From Liolophura sinensis (lineage: Eukaryota > Mollusca > Polyplacophora > Chitonida > Chitonidae), in contig NC_088302.1 of the NCBI RefSeq assembly GCF_032854445.1, positions 51,922,046 through 51,986,045 on the forward strand: a DNA stretch of 64,000 bases. The letters run 5' to 3'. Below the pieces are notes generated by a model. It ran no database searches, had not been told where the DNA came from, and was given only the letters and a program-made list of their open reading frames with translations. The first letter of the stretch is position 1. Each line of letters starts with the position of its first letter. Shown here piece by piece: positions 12,029 to 23,009 of the stretch. Position numbers and translations under genes: made by a program.

Positions 12029-13149
12029 GGGCTTGAGTCGGTTTATCTGTGCCAGGTTAACGGTAACTGGATTAAATGTCCTGGGTACATAGAGGTCAGG
12101 ATGACGGGAGACAGGATTTGTTTACTTTGTTATCACTTTACTAGGAGTTCGCACAACACTGGCTTTATAAACAAAGTGTTTTATGATTTCGTGTATACAG
12201 TTTTTCCCAGACGTGATTTACCTGTCCTCAACGAGAGATAAGATTATTGTTTTGCCTTAATTTCGGCAGCAAAAATCATGTGACTGACGTGTAATCTCGA
12301 GTCCAGTGATTGGAAGTGGTTTGTATCTACATGTATATAAACCAGTCTGTATAACTAAAATTTCATCTGAGGGGACTCGATTAGATATTAACTATACTAA
12401 GTAGGCCTATTCATGTTAAGGAAATGTGGACGATTGTTGACAGTGTTTCAAATTATGCCAGAATGAACAAGAATTGTTTAGCCGCAGAGGTGCAGACGCA
12501 CTTTGATCGCAATTTGACATCATCTCGTCTGCTGGAAGGCCTAGATTGCAAGGTTGGATTCGCAGTATACTAAGTTCAGCTACAGCTTTGTATACACTAG
12601 GACTAATATAAAATTATACTGTTATGTTAGTCCCAACTATACGGAGAGCCCAGCGGATTAAAAACCGATATTTGACATGACACTCCACTTGCGTAAAGAT
12701 ACTGGGAAGGCTAGTCATAATTAATCTCCACAGATCACAAAATAAAGATAATAAAAGTAAGAATTGTTTATTACATTCTTGAACTGTCAGTATAATCCCC
12801 TGACCACCCCTGATGCTCTCCCTTGGCGCACAGTCAGTGACAACCACAACCAATGCAATGAGTAGCACTGGGCAGCCGCCATCCATGAGGAGAACGTCCA
12901 CGAGGAGAACGGACATCCATGAGCAGAACGGAACAAGTAACTTGTTCGTTTACGAATAATTGGGCAAGGTACGAGACTATAGGCCTGTATATTTATATAG
13001 GCCTATAGCCGAGCAGATAAATTCTCAACACTTTAAACCCCTTATTATCCGAAAACACAGACATTACTGTAACCCTGAAGACCTTCTCTAATGTGTCATT
13101 GTTAATTAGTAACCTAATAGTCCTCCATCACTAACTTGAAGAAAAAATA
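12029..13149. other. spacer between the 82-bp and 53-bp arrays
   Basis: It contains an isolated fragment of the 53-bp satellite at about 12866-12925 (CATCCATGAGGAGAACGTCC and relatives). It also holds a - strand open frame (12916-12614) whose start overlaps that fragment and whose N-terminus is strongly hydrophobic. No splice-supported gene was found. Confidence 0.4.
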
Positions 13150-15725
13150 TTAAAGATCCACGAGGAGGACCTTGCCTAGTTCACCTCCCCATAGGTATAA
13201 AGTATAACATCCACGAGGAGGACGGTGGCTAATTTACCTTCCTCCAGGTAAAAGGTACAACATCCACGAGGAGGACGGTGGCCAGTTTACCTTCCTGCAG
13301 GTATCAGGTACAACATCTACAAAGAACACGGAGGCTAATTTATCTTACTATAGGTATAAAGTACAACATCCATGAGGAGGACGGTGGCCAATTTACCTTC
13401 CTGCAGGTATTAGGTACAACATCCACAAAGAGGACGGTGGCTAATTTACCTTTCCTGAGGTATAAAGTACAACATCCACGAAGCGAACGTTGGCTAGTTT
13501 ACCTTTCTGGAGGTGTCAGGTATAACATCCACGAGGAGGACTGTGCCTAATTTACCTTCCTACTGGTATAAAGTACAACATCCATGAGGAGGACGGTGGC
13601 TAATTTACCTCCATGTAGGTATAAGGTACAACATCCAGGAGGAGGACAGGGGCTAACTTACCTCCATGTAGGCATGAGGTACAACATCCACGCGGAGGAC
13701 GGTGGCTAATTTGCTTTCCCATAGGTATAAGGTACCACATCCACTATGAGGACGGTGGCTAATTTACCTTCATATAGGTATAAAGTACAACATCCATAAG
13801 GAGGACGATGGCTAATTTACCTCCATGTAGGTATAAGGTACAACATCCACGAGAAGGACGGTGGCTAACTTACCTCCATGTAAGCATGAGGTACAACATC
13901 CACGAGGAGGACAGTGGCCATTTTACCTTCATATAGGTATAAAGTACAACATCCACGAGGAGGACGGTGGCTAGTTTACCTTCCTATAGGTATAAAGTAC
14001 AACATCCACGAGGAGGACGGTGACTAGTTTACCTTTCTATAGGTATAAAGTTCAACATCCACGAGGAGGGCGGTGGCTATTTTACCTTCCTACTGGTATA
14101 AAGTACAACATCCACGAGGAGGACGATGGCTAGTTTACCTTTCTGGAGGTGTCAGGTACAACATCCACGAGGAGGACGGTGCCTAATTTACCTTCCTACT
14201 GGTATAAAGTACAACATCCATAAGGAGGACGATGGCTAATTTACCTTCCTACATGTATAAAGTACAACATCCACGAGGAGGACGGTGGCTAGTTTACCTT
14301 TCTGGAGGTGTCAGGTACAACATCCACGAGGAGGACGGTGCCTAATTTACCTTCCTACTGGTATAAGGTACAACATCCATAAGGAGGACGGTGGCTAATT
14401 TACCTTCCTACATGTATAAAATTCAACATCCACGAGGAGGACGGTGACTAGTTTACCTTTCTATAGGTATAAAGTTCAACATCCACGAGGAGGACGGTGA
14501 CTAGTTTACCTTCCTACTGGTATAAAGTACAACATCCACGAGGAGGACGGTGGCTAGTTTACCTTTCTGCAAGTGTCAGGTACAACATCCGCGAGGAGGA
14601 CGGTGCCTAATTTACCTTCCTACTGGTATAAAGTACAACATCCATGAGGAGGACGGTGGCTAATTTACCTCCATGTAGGTATAAGGTACAACATCCAGGA
14701 GGAGGACGGTGGCTAACTTACCTCCATGTAAGCATGAGGTACAACATCCACGAGGAGGACGGCGGCTAATTTACCTTCATATAGGTATAAAGTACAACGT
14801 CCATGAGGAGGACGGTGACTAGTTTACCTTTCTATAGGTATAAAGTTCAACATCCACGAGGAGGACGGTGGCTAGTTTACCTTCCTACTGGTATAAAGTA
14901 CAACATCCACGAGGAGGACGATGGCTAATTTACCTTCCTACATGTATAAAATTCAACAAAACAAAAGGGCGGTGGCTGATTTACCTTCCTACATACAACA
15001 TCCACGAGGAGGACGGTGACTAGTTTACCTTTCTATAGGTATAAAGTTCAACATCCACGAGGAGGACGGTGGCTAGTTTACCTTCCTACAGGTATAAAGT
15101 ACAACATCCACGAGGAGGACGGTGACTAGTTTACCTTTCTATAGGTATAAAGTTCAACATCCACGAGGAGGGCGGTGGCTATTTTATCTTCCTACTGGTA
15201 TAAAGTACAACATCCACGAGGAGGACGGTGGCTAATTTACCTTCCTACATGTATAAAATTCAACATCCACGAGGAGGACGGTGACTAGTTTACCTTTCCA
15301 TAGGTATAAAGTTCAACATCCACGAGGAGGACGGTGACTAGTTTACCTTTCTATAGGTATAAAGTTCAACATCCACGAGGAGGACGGTGGCTAATTTACA
15401 TTCCTACTGGTATAAAGTACAACATCCATGAGGAAGACGGTGGTTAAGTTGCTTTCCCATACGTATAAGGTACCACATCCACGAGGAGGACGGTGGAAAA
15501 TTTATCTTCCCATAGTTATAAAGTACAACATCCACGAGAAGGAGAGTGGCTAATTAACCTTTTTACATGTATAAAATTCAACATCCACGAGGAGGACGGT
15601 GACCAGTTTACCTTCCTATAGCTATAGAGTACAACATCCATGAGAAGGACGGTGGCTGATTTACCTTCCTATAGGTATAAAGTTCAACCTTTATAGGTAT
15701 AAAGTTTTCCATCCTTCAGGTATGC
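13150..15725 (+). repeat. 53-bp satellite array, about 48 copies (left arm)
   Basis: The unit reads roughly AACATCCACGAGGAGGACGG, TGGCTAATTTACCTTCCTA, CAGGTATAAAGTAC; for instance CATCCACGAG at 13261 recurs at 13314. Several sub-variants alternate (TCTATAGGTATAAAGTT, TGGAGGTGTCAGGTA, CCATGTAGGCATGAGG), which implies duplication of multi-unit blocks. Units at both ends are the most degenerate. The same unit recurs in inverted orientation at 20757-21622. Confidence 0.97.
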
Positions 15726-16925
15726 AGTACAACATTGATGATTACCAAATTAACTTCTAATAAAGATTTAACTGATTGATTGACACACACTTATGAGGAC
15801 AATAGATAAGTTATATGTCGTTTTGGTACAGCTAAAATCTATATGCGGAGGACTGTTGCCTTGTTTATTTCTGAGAAATATATATAGCTTATAATGTATA
15901 AGTATGTATGTAAGGTGATGGATACCAGGGTTTGTTACATGTTTAGGAAACTTTTTTAAAACTAAGTATTAGCCCGATTTGAATGGAAGCCCTATAAGTT
16001 ATATAATAGCTCTTCGCCAGCCTGATCACACTTGTGTGGTAATTAACCATAGGTTGTTTATTGTTACTTAGAAATGTTATATGTTTTATGTACATGATTA
16101 TTATTATTGCTTTATTCTGTGTACAGTAAACTTCTGACGCTTAATGTTGTAATCCCTTTTGATCTCTGCCTGTGCATAGCTGTTCACAGCGCTCTTGTTG
16201 TCAATTAACGTTCAATGGCCATTTAATTAGTATGTAAAAACTTGCAGAGATATAAAGCCTGGCGAATTGTTACGCTCAGTTCCTTGATAAGGACAAACAA
16301 GGTCTTTGCTGCTGTTGTATAGCCTTATTTATAACCCCAAAAATACACATATGTAGCTTGAGACCATAATTTGTAAAGTGCGAAAACATTGAATATTTAA
16401 GAAAGCTTATTTTGCCAAAGATATCAAGTAAGTTTTTCAGAGTTTGCTTCTTAACACACCCCACATATTATTTCCTCTTATGGCAGAGAAAGGTTCAAGC
16501 GTCTAAATTCTGTGTGTCTGACCTCTGACTTTCATGCATGACCCAGTTTATTTTGTTACACCGCAGAAGCTTACATCCACATATATCAGATTTCACTGGT
16601 GGACAAGTGATCGCCCGCTTTATTGCTCCTGAATTCTCTAAGTGAAAACATTTAACTTGAAACTAAATTAGGCGTCTCCATCTTATAGGGTTTTCATATG
16701 TTGTGCTACCATAAAGTTACTTGCTTTATTTATGTATTTATTTATTTGATTATTGTTTAACGCCATCCTCTCTTTAGGACACATGGTTTGTTTATTCACA
16801 ACGTAATGTGTGTAACATCCTAGCCCAGCAAACCACGGTGGAATTTTTAGAAAGACATTATAGTCCTCAGACTTAAAAAGGAATTCAGACTTATCTCCTT
16901 GTCAAGTAAATAAATATTACTACAC
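15726..16925. other. non-repetitive DNA inside the inverted satellite pair
   Basis: No exon was recognised in the 1.2 kb directly after the left satellite array. A short TATTTATTTATTTGATTATTG stretch near 16730-16750 may be a tail fragment of SINE family R1. Confidence 0.4.
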
Positions 16926-17240
16926 GCGATTGAATGAGTGAGTGCTTGGGGTTTAACGTCGTACTGAACAATTTTTCAGTCATATGACGACGAGGAGTTC
17001 TTCTAGGTTGTGCATATGAAATGTGTCTTCTTGTGGTAGGGCGCCAAGGTTTGCCGCCACTGGAACGTCATGCCGAAGACACCAAACGTGACACACCACC
17101 CAGTCACATTATACTGACATCGGGCGGAACAGTCCTGTTTCCTTGCTCTAACCTCTCAATGCTGAGCGCAGCAACAAGTTCTGTTGGTATGACCCGACAA
17201 GGTACTTCACGCGGAAACGGGCCTGTCAGCCTAGAGTGCC
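16926..17240 (-). mobile_element. interspersed repeat family R2 (SINE-like), copy 1
   Basis: On the - strand this segment contains blocks shared with 37720-38048 and 42050-42300: GAGAGGTTAGAGCAAGGA, GTCAGTATAATGTGACTGGG, and a CCAGTGG.GGCAGC-type block. The tail side reads TATGACTGAAAAATTG and ends in CATTCAAT-type sequence. Three copies in 64 kb and the ATTC-rich tail suggest a SINE-like non-autonomous element. It differs clearly from family R1. Confidence 0.75.
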
Positions 17241-17518
17241 TCAATTCATAACACTAATTAAGGAAATGCATTTCAAATCTGAATTGAATATTATACTCGT
17301 GTATATCTGCATTGTGGTGCTTGGGGCGACAAATGCTGGGCATGACTGAACATTGTTGCATGTCTTAGGGTTAAGGTCTTTGTCTTGAAAACATTCTTTC
17401 CAATACGTTTTGCTTTAGAATGTGTAACGATGTGGGCGTCGATTTTGATAAGTGTTGCAGTCATTTCTCGTATGTTTTCAAGAAAGATACAACTTTTGTG
17501 ATGTCTTGATTTCTGTAG

Positions 17519-20068
17519 GTTTTCGTCAGAAGACTTACAAGTGTCCAGGATTATTCCATTTGCGGACGAGGAACTCAACAATGAGGAGCAGGATTCCAAC
17601 ATGTTTATTTGTGTATCTGATGTCATTTCACAGGTATGGATAAGGGAGCAGTTGTCATGCAGGTGACATTGATTTGTTTATTTGATTGGTGTTTTACGCC
17701 GTACTCAAGAATATTTCATTTATACGACGGCGGCCAGCATTATGGTGGGAGGAAACCGGGCAGAGCCCGGGAGAAACCCAAGACCATCCGCAGGTTGCTG
17801 GCAGACCTTCCCACGTACGGCCAGAGAGGAAACCAGCATGAGCTGGACTTGAACTCACAGCGACCGCATTGGTGAGAGACTCCTGGGTCATTAGCGCGCT
17901 AACCGACTGAGCCACGGAGGCCACAGGTGACATTGAGGCATATACTCAAAATGTTTAGAAATAACAGGTGGGTCTGAGCCTCAAGTATTCAGCATCAGTA
18001 GAAAAATACCATTAAACTGTGTCTGACAATTTTTGGATTTTTAACCGACTTAAACACAATGTTTGGATTGTATATATATATATATATGCCGCATAATGTT
18101 GATATTTCAGGTTGATGTGATAGACCAGAATGTGGAAGGCTTGTTGACAGACAGAGGCTCAAAGTGGTATGTATAGCTTAAATCTGTACACTTCATTTAT
18201 TTTCTTTGTCTTTTACATGTTTTTCTATATTTCCTCATATGTGTAGGCGCATTCTGGAGTTTCGCACAGTGACTGGTGTGAACAACAATTAGCTTAGGAA
18301 TACTTACACATTTTTCTGCGCAATTATAATTTACAGACACAGTGTATTTAATTGACAATTGTATTTGACTATATACAGTAGTTTTAAACATATGATCAAT
18401 TCTGTATTTCCCTATTCTTCTATAGTGGCGTGCAGCACCACTGTACATTCATATCACACAAACTCGAAAGATTTCGCTGCTATTTGAAGAATAGTTGCTG
18501 CGATAAAAATAATTAATTTGTTACATGACATATAGTTTAATGTATTGTTTCACATCATACAGCCACACTTGATGGTAGCATGTGATTTCATAAAGATCCT
18601 CATGCACTTCATCGCCCAGGATATATTATTATGTATCTAAAAAGAGTGTTTTAGTGTGTTTCACTGTGTTATATTGATATCTTCTCCTAACCCCTTCCTC
18701 GTACAACTGTATACATGATTACGTGTTTATCTAGGTCCGAGAGCTCTGAGCTGGAGATTTTCTTGACAAATCCGAGAAGGGAATTTCTAAAGGGCTTTGG
18801 TTTCGGTTATGTCTTGGACTTGGTACGTAAAAGTGTGATTTCGGTGTATAAACTGATATTGAATTTTTCGCTTAGCTTGATTTATATGTACTGAAAATAC
18901 CCTTTGTATGGAAAAAGCGCTGTTACTATATTTATATATGTTTTACGTACCAAAAACAACGCTGCGGGACTTTGGAATTTTGTAAATGTTTTGTGAGTAA
19001 ATTATGGTCATTCTGGGTGTTATTTCGAATGGGTATGCGTATGGTACTTAATAAGATTTTCTCTTTTAGGCTTATACATATCTCGAAGCCTATGTGGAAA
19101 AAAGTTCTTCAAATTGAAGCTTAGGGACAAACGGTACGTATAGGTACATGTAGATAGGGTGGTTGCCAGTAATCCCGGTCTGCTCCATGCATGTTTCAAA
19201 TAATCATGCCTATAAGGGTTTTTTGGTTACAGTACAGATCTGGGATGTTCTGTTTGTTTGTTGTCACAACTTATTTTGGTCCAAGAGTGAAGAAGAAAGT
19301 GACGGATTCATTGCTGCTTACATGGAGCGTGATTAAATTATGCGAAACAGTCTGCATATGCTTTTGTATACCTTGTCTGTATATGTGCATGGGAAATAGG
19401 CCATGATTATCTTTCACTGTGTGATTATATTCTTGTGTGAAACATTGCTTCAGGCCCCCGTCACATCTGGATTTGTACACAAGCTAGTCCAGCTACCAGG
19501 AACCGAGCGAATTCAGATTTTAAATGTGGATGGGTTTGTATTTACCTTGTATTTTATCTGTCTGTTTTTATTTTTTTGGTATAATTAGATATGGCTATTT
19601 TGGCTCCAGTCATGCATGGAGTAGTATCGGAATGGCTTTCCAGCTTTCAAGTTATCTATATACAGACAGTTCAAATGTGTATAAACATTTGACAAGGCTA
19701 AAGCCATAAAAAAGGAGGAAAGTAACTAAGAATATTGCAGTCATCAAGTAGTCATTTACATGTAGATGTGTGTTTAATTATTTATCATTATAATTTCATA
19801 ATTTTGTTCCGCGCATGACTTGCTAAAAAGTGTGCAGGCATATATGTTTAATTAGTAGCAATCTATATACATTTCCACATTTCAGTCTTTTACAAATGAA
19901 TAGGAAGCCTTTAACAGGATTGCATTCTGTTCACATTTTTTTCTTTGTAGGTACGAAGGGACAGTCAGGAGTAGGAGATGTAAGGAAGCTTTGGTTCGGG
20001 ATGTAGTCGCACTGCTTGTATCCAACAAACTGCACATATCCTTACCAGAAGCAAGACGAAGATGCTAA
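17519..20068 (+). CDS. probable small multi-exon gene, 5' part not found
   Basis: Five exons fit together in one frame: 17519-17633, 18111-18166, 18735-18822, 19454-19533 and 19951-20068 (TAA stop). Acceptors are AG after pyrimidine-rich stretches; donors are GTATGG, GTATGT, GTACGT and GTTTGT. Junction phases agree throughout. The encoded part (about 151 residues) starts with an acidic segment (SSEDLQVSRIIPFADEELNN). It then has FLKGFGFGYVLDL and ends with a basic region (VRSRRCKEALVRDVVALLVS). The first exon begins in phase 2, so at least one upstream exon is missing. I do not recognise the family. An AATAAA lies at 20323-20328. The fourth exon is the weakest; an alternative 3' exon at about 19070 would end the protein at a TGA. 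Confidence 0.5.
17670..17921 (-). mobile_element. tRNA-derived SINE (family R1), near-intact copy
   Basis: On the - strand it starts GGCCTCCGTGGCTCAGTCGG (tRNA-like box A) and carries box B GAGTTCAAGTCC. A body with TTTCCTCCCACCATAATGCT and CTTGAGTACGGCGTAAAACA follows, and it ends in the ATCAAATAAACAAA tail. It lies just after the first recognised exon of the putative 17.5-20 kb gene. Confidence 0.92.
18067..18087. repeat. (TA)n microsatellite
   Basis: A run of about ten TA dinucleotides lies 24 bp upstream of a predicted 3' splice site at 18110. Confidence 0.8.
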
Positions 20069-20756
20069 AAAAAGTGAACAATTAAGAGCACACCGCTTAA
20101 TCAGCAGTACCGAGTCGTAAATGGCATGCTGTGTGTGTAAATAATAGATGACTGATGAGTTGACAATGTGTATTTTATATCATTGTTATCATTGTATCAT
20201 GGCTATATGCCTTGTACATATAGCCTACACCTATAATGTATTTTCCATTCCACCTCCATACCATTCATTGCTTCACTTACACATGTATAGAATCTTAGAA
20301 TGTACAAGAGAGTTAATACACTAATAAACTTGCCTAGGGTACTGCAGCATATGTAATGAAATACAACTTTTATCCGTACATCCCAGTAAAGCGTTCTTCA
20401 GTTTATAATAGTTTTTCTGTAAAGGTTTTTGCAAACCGGATGAATACAATGCTGTAACCATTTTTAGGGAAAGGAACTTGTTGAATTAGAGTTTCTGTTG
20501 GCAAACTCTCCATGGGCGGTGGGTTATGGCTCTGCGACAGGGCTCATTAAAATACATATATTTAAACTAGAATGTGGTTGTTGACTTTTTTATTCAACTG
20601 TCCGGAATTGGTAGTCACTGGATTTCTCATATTGGATGAATCGAGGATTATATTCTAAGGCTCTGTGAAAACTTTCTCATCTACGTACATGTAGAGAAAG
20701 GCAAACTCGGTTTGTCCTCGTTCGTGTTGGGCTTTTCCTATCTGCGGAGAAAAAGG
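20069..20756. other. 3' flank of the putative 17.5-20 kb gene
   Basis: It probably includes the 3' UTR up to the AATAAA at 20323-20328. The remainder up to the inverted satellite array shows nothing supportable. Confidence 0.35.
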
Positions 20757-21622
20757 ATGGTAAATTAGTCACCGTCCTCCTCGTGGATTTTTTACCTGAT
20801 ACCTATAGGAACGTCAATTAACCACCGTCCTCCTTATGGATGTTGTACTTTATACCTGCAGAAATGTAAATTAGCCACCGTCCTCCTCATGGATTTTGTA
20901 CTTTAAACCTATAGGGATGTAAATTAGCCACCGTCCTCCTCGTGGATGTTGTATTTTATACCTATAGGAAGATAAATTACCCACTGTCCTCCTCGTGGAT
21001 GTTGTACTTTATGGCTATAGGAAGGTAAAGTAGCCACCGTCCTCCTCATGGATGTTGTACTTTATACCTGCAGGAATATAAATTAGTCACCGTCATCCTC
21101 GTGGATGTTGTACTTTATACCTGCAGGAAGGTAAATTACCACCGTCCTCCTCGTGGATGTTGTACCTTATACCTACAGGGAGGTAAATCAGCCACCGTCC
21201 TCCTCATGAATGTTGTACTTTAAACCTAAAGGGATGTAAATTAGTCACCGTCTCCCTCGTGGATGTTGTACCTTATACCTATATGGATGTAAATTAGCCA
21301 CCGTCCTCCTCGTGGATGTTGTACTTTATACAATGCAGGAAGGTAAATTACCCACCATCCTCCTCGTGGATGTTGTTCCTGATACCTGCAGAAAGGTAAA
21401 TTAGTCACCGTCCTCCTCGTGGATTTTGTTCCTGATACCTGGAGGAAGGTAAATTAGTCCCCGTCCTCCTCGTGGATGTTGTACCTTATAACAGTAGGAA
21501 GGTAAATTAGCCACCGTCCTCCTCATGGATGTTGTACTGTATACCTGCAGGAAGTTAAATTAGCCACCGTCCTCCGTATGGATGTTGTACTTTATATCTA
21601 TATGAAGGTAAATTAGGCACAT
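20757..21622 (-). repeat. 53-bp satellite array, about 16 copies, inverted (right arm)
   Basis: Units read CACCGTCCTCCTCGTGGATG, TTGTACTTTATACCTATAGG, AAGGTAAATTAGC. This is the reverse complement of the array at 13150-15725, with the same 53-bp period and the same sub-variants (ACAGG or TATAGG; TAAAGT or TAAGGT). Unit phasing is continuous except for minor indels. Confidence 0.96.
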
Positions 21623-22993
21623 TTTATATAGATGCCCGGGGGAAAACAACCGTCTTGCCAAGTACCTGTATATTGTATAGTCCTACAGGCCTATGAACCG
21701 CAATGTCGGGACAACGGGTCTGGAGAGGCCGTGGTCTGTTGGGTTATTATGATATAGAATACCTTGTTTTATTCATCATCTGTCTTCGATAGTTCGATAA
21801 TTTATACCGATAATTTATAAGATACCTTGTCTTATTCATCATCTGTTGTCTATAGTTCGATTATTTGGAGAAGCCCTGTAGTAAATAAAATGTAAGTTAA
21901 TAGTATGAGATATACAGTGATATAATCCGTATGTCTTTTTAGTGAACACAAATGTGTAAACTATATCCCACTACTTTACATTTCGCGCCATATGTGTGGT
22001 CATGCGCACTACACCGTCCTCCTGATGGATGTCCGTTCTCCTGGTGGATGTACTTCCGTTCCCCTCGTGATGTAGGCTGACGAGTACTGTTGATGAATCC
22101 TGGGATACACTGTCCAAGTCCAAGGCCATTTACCAGAATTCATTCAGTTAACTACAATTACACTGTAAACATATGTAGATTGTCTCATTATGGGTACTAT
22201 AAAAGCTGAAGTCTAGGTACCTTGCAATCTTTTCAGTGTTTGACAGGCATTAGCATAACGATGTATGTAGGTATTGCATTATTTTTCTTCACTAGTTCAT
22301 CATGAAGATACTCAGAAATATATCCGTAAAGCTCATTTTTGTTGAACATTTAGCATTTTTCCTGTGTGTTTTTGCTTAATAATGAAAGTAATAATCCTAG
22401 TATTTTAATTTTCTGAGGGAGATCAGTTACGTGTAGTTACAAACCAAATTCTTGAATCCCTCGTGCATACACACATTCACATGTGTAGGCCTATCCAGCT
22501 ACATGTACATACAACCTGACTTATTTCAGCGTGTCCAGTGCCCTCCCATAATTGCATGCTTTGGCTTCTAGGCTGATAATAATCTGATCGGTTAATAATA
22601 ATTGGTTGTTTTTGTCAGTCAGTATCATTTTAAGGCTTTTATGAGCATCTGAAATGGCATAGCCATACCAAACTTTAGGTGAAATACATTATGAATGTTC
22701 CGCTCAGTGTAGGGCTTACATGAACTGCTTGGTATGCTAAAACAACTGTGCTCCTGCTATTCACCGTTGGTGACAATTTTACTATTGTTGGCTTTATAGG
22801 ACTGCATTTTAAACCTTAAAACCTCTTAAACCTTTATTGGCATAATTCCTGTAACCCTATACACACTGTACATGTACATTTTCGTAGCCCTGTATTTTCA
22901 TTCAGAACACATCACTGACCTTATAACCTGGTTATTAGGCCTTTGTGCACCAACTGACACTGAAAGCACTGGTTGTACACATCTCCAGAAACC
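21623..22993. other. spacer and 5' flank of the XDH/AOX-like gene
   Basis: A short outlying fragment of the inverted satellite sits at about 22010-22078 (CCGTCCTCCTGATGGATGTC). It mirrors the outlier at 12866-12925. The last several hundred bases before 22994 should contain the promoter and 5' UTR of the XDH/AOX-like gene. No TATA box or initiator could be assigned. Confidence 0.4.
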
Positions 22994-23009
22994 ATGGCGG
23001 TAAATACAG
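22994..23009 (+). CDS. XDH/AOX-like: XDH/AOX-like exon 1 (start codon)
   Basis: ATG GCG GTA AAT ACA G, followed by the donor GTAAGC. The context AAACCATGG is a good animal start context. The dangling G joins AT of exon 2 to give Asp, so the protein begins [16 protein letters not shown], which matches the start of XDH proteins. The internal ATG in exon 2 could also serve as a start. Confidence 0.8.

Noticed and set aside
19070-19134. Exon candidate AYTYLEAYVEKSSSN followed by a stop in the 17.5-20 kb gene
   Set aside because: In phase it ends the protein early, while skipping it lets two further exons join in frame. It is kept only as a possible alternative 3' end.
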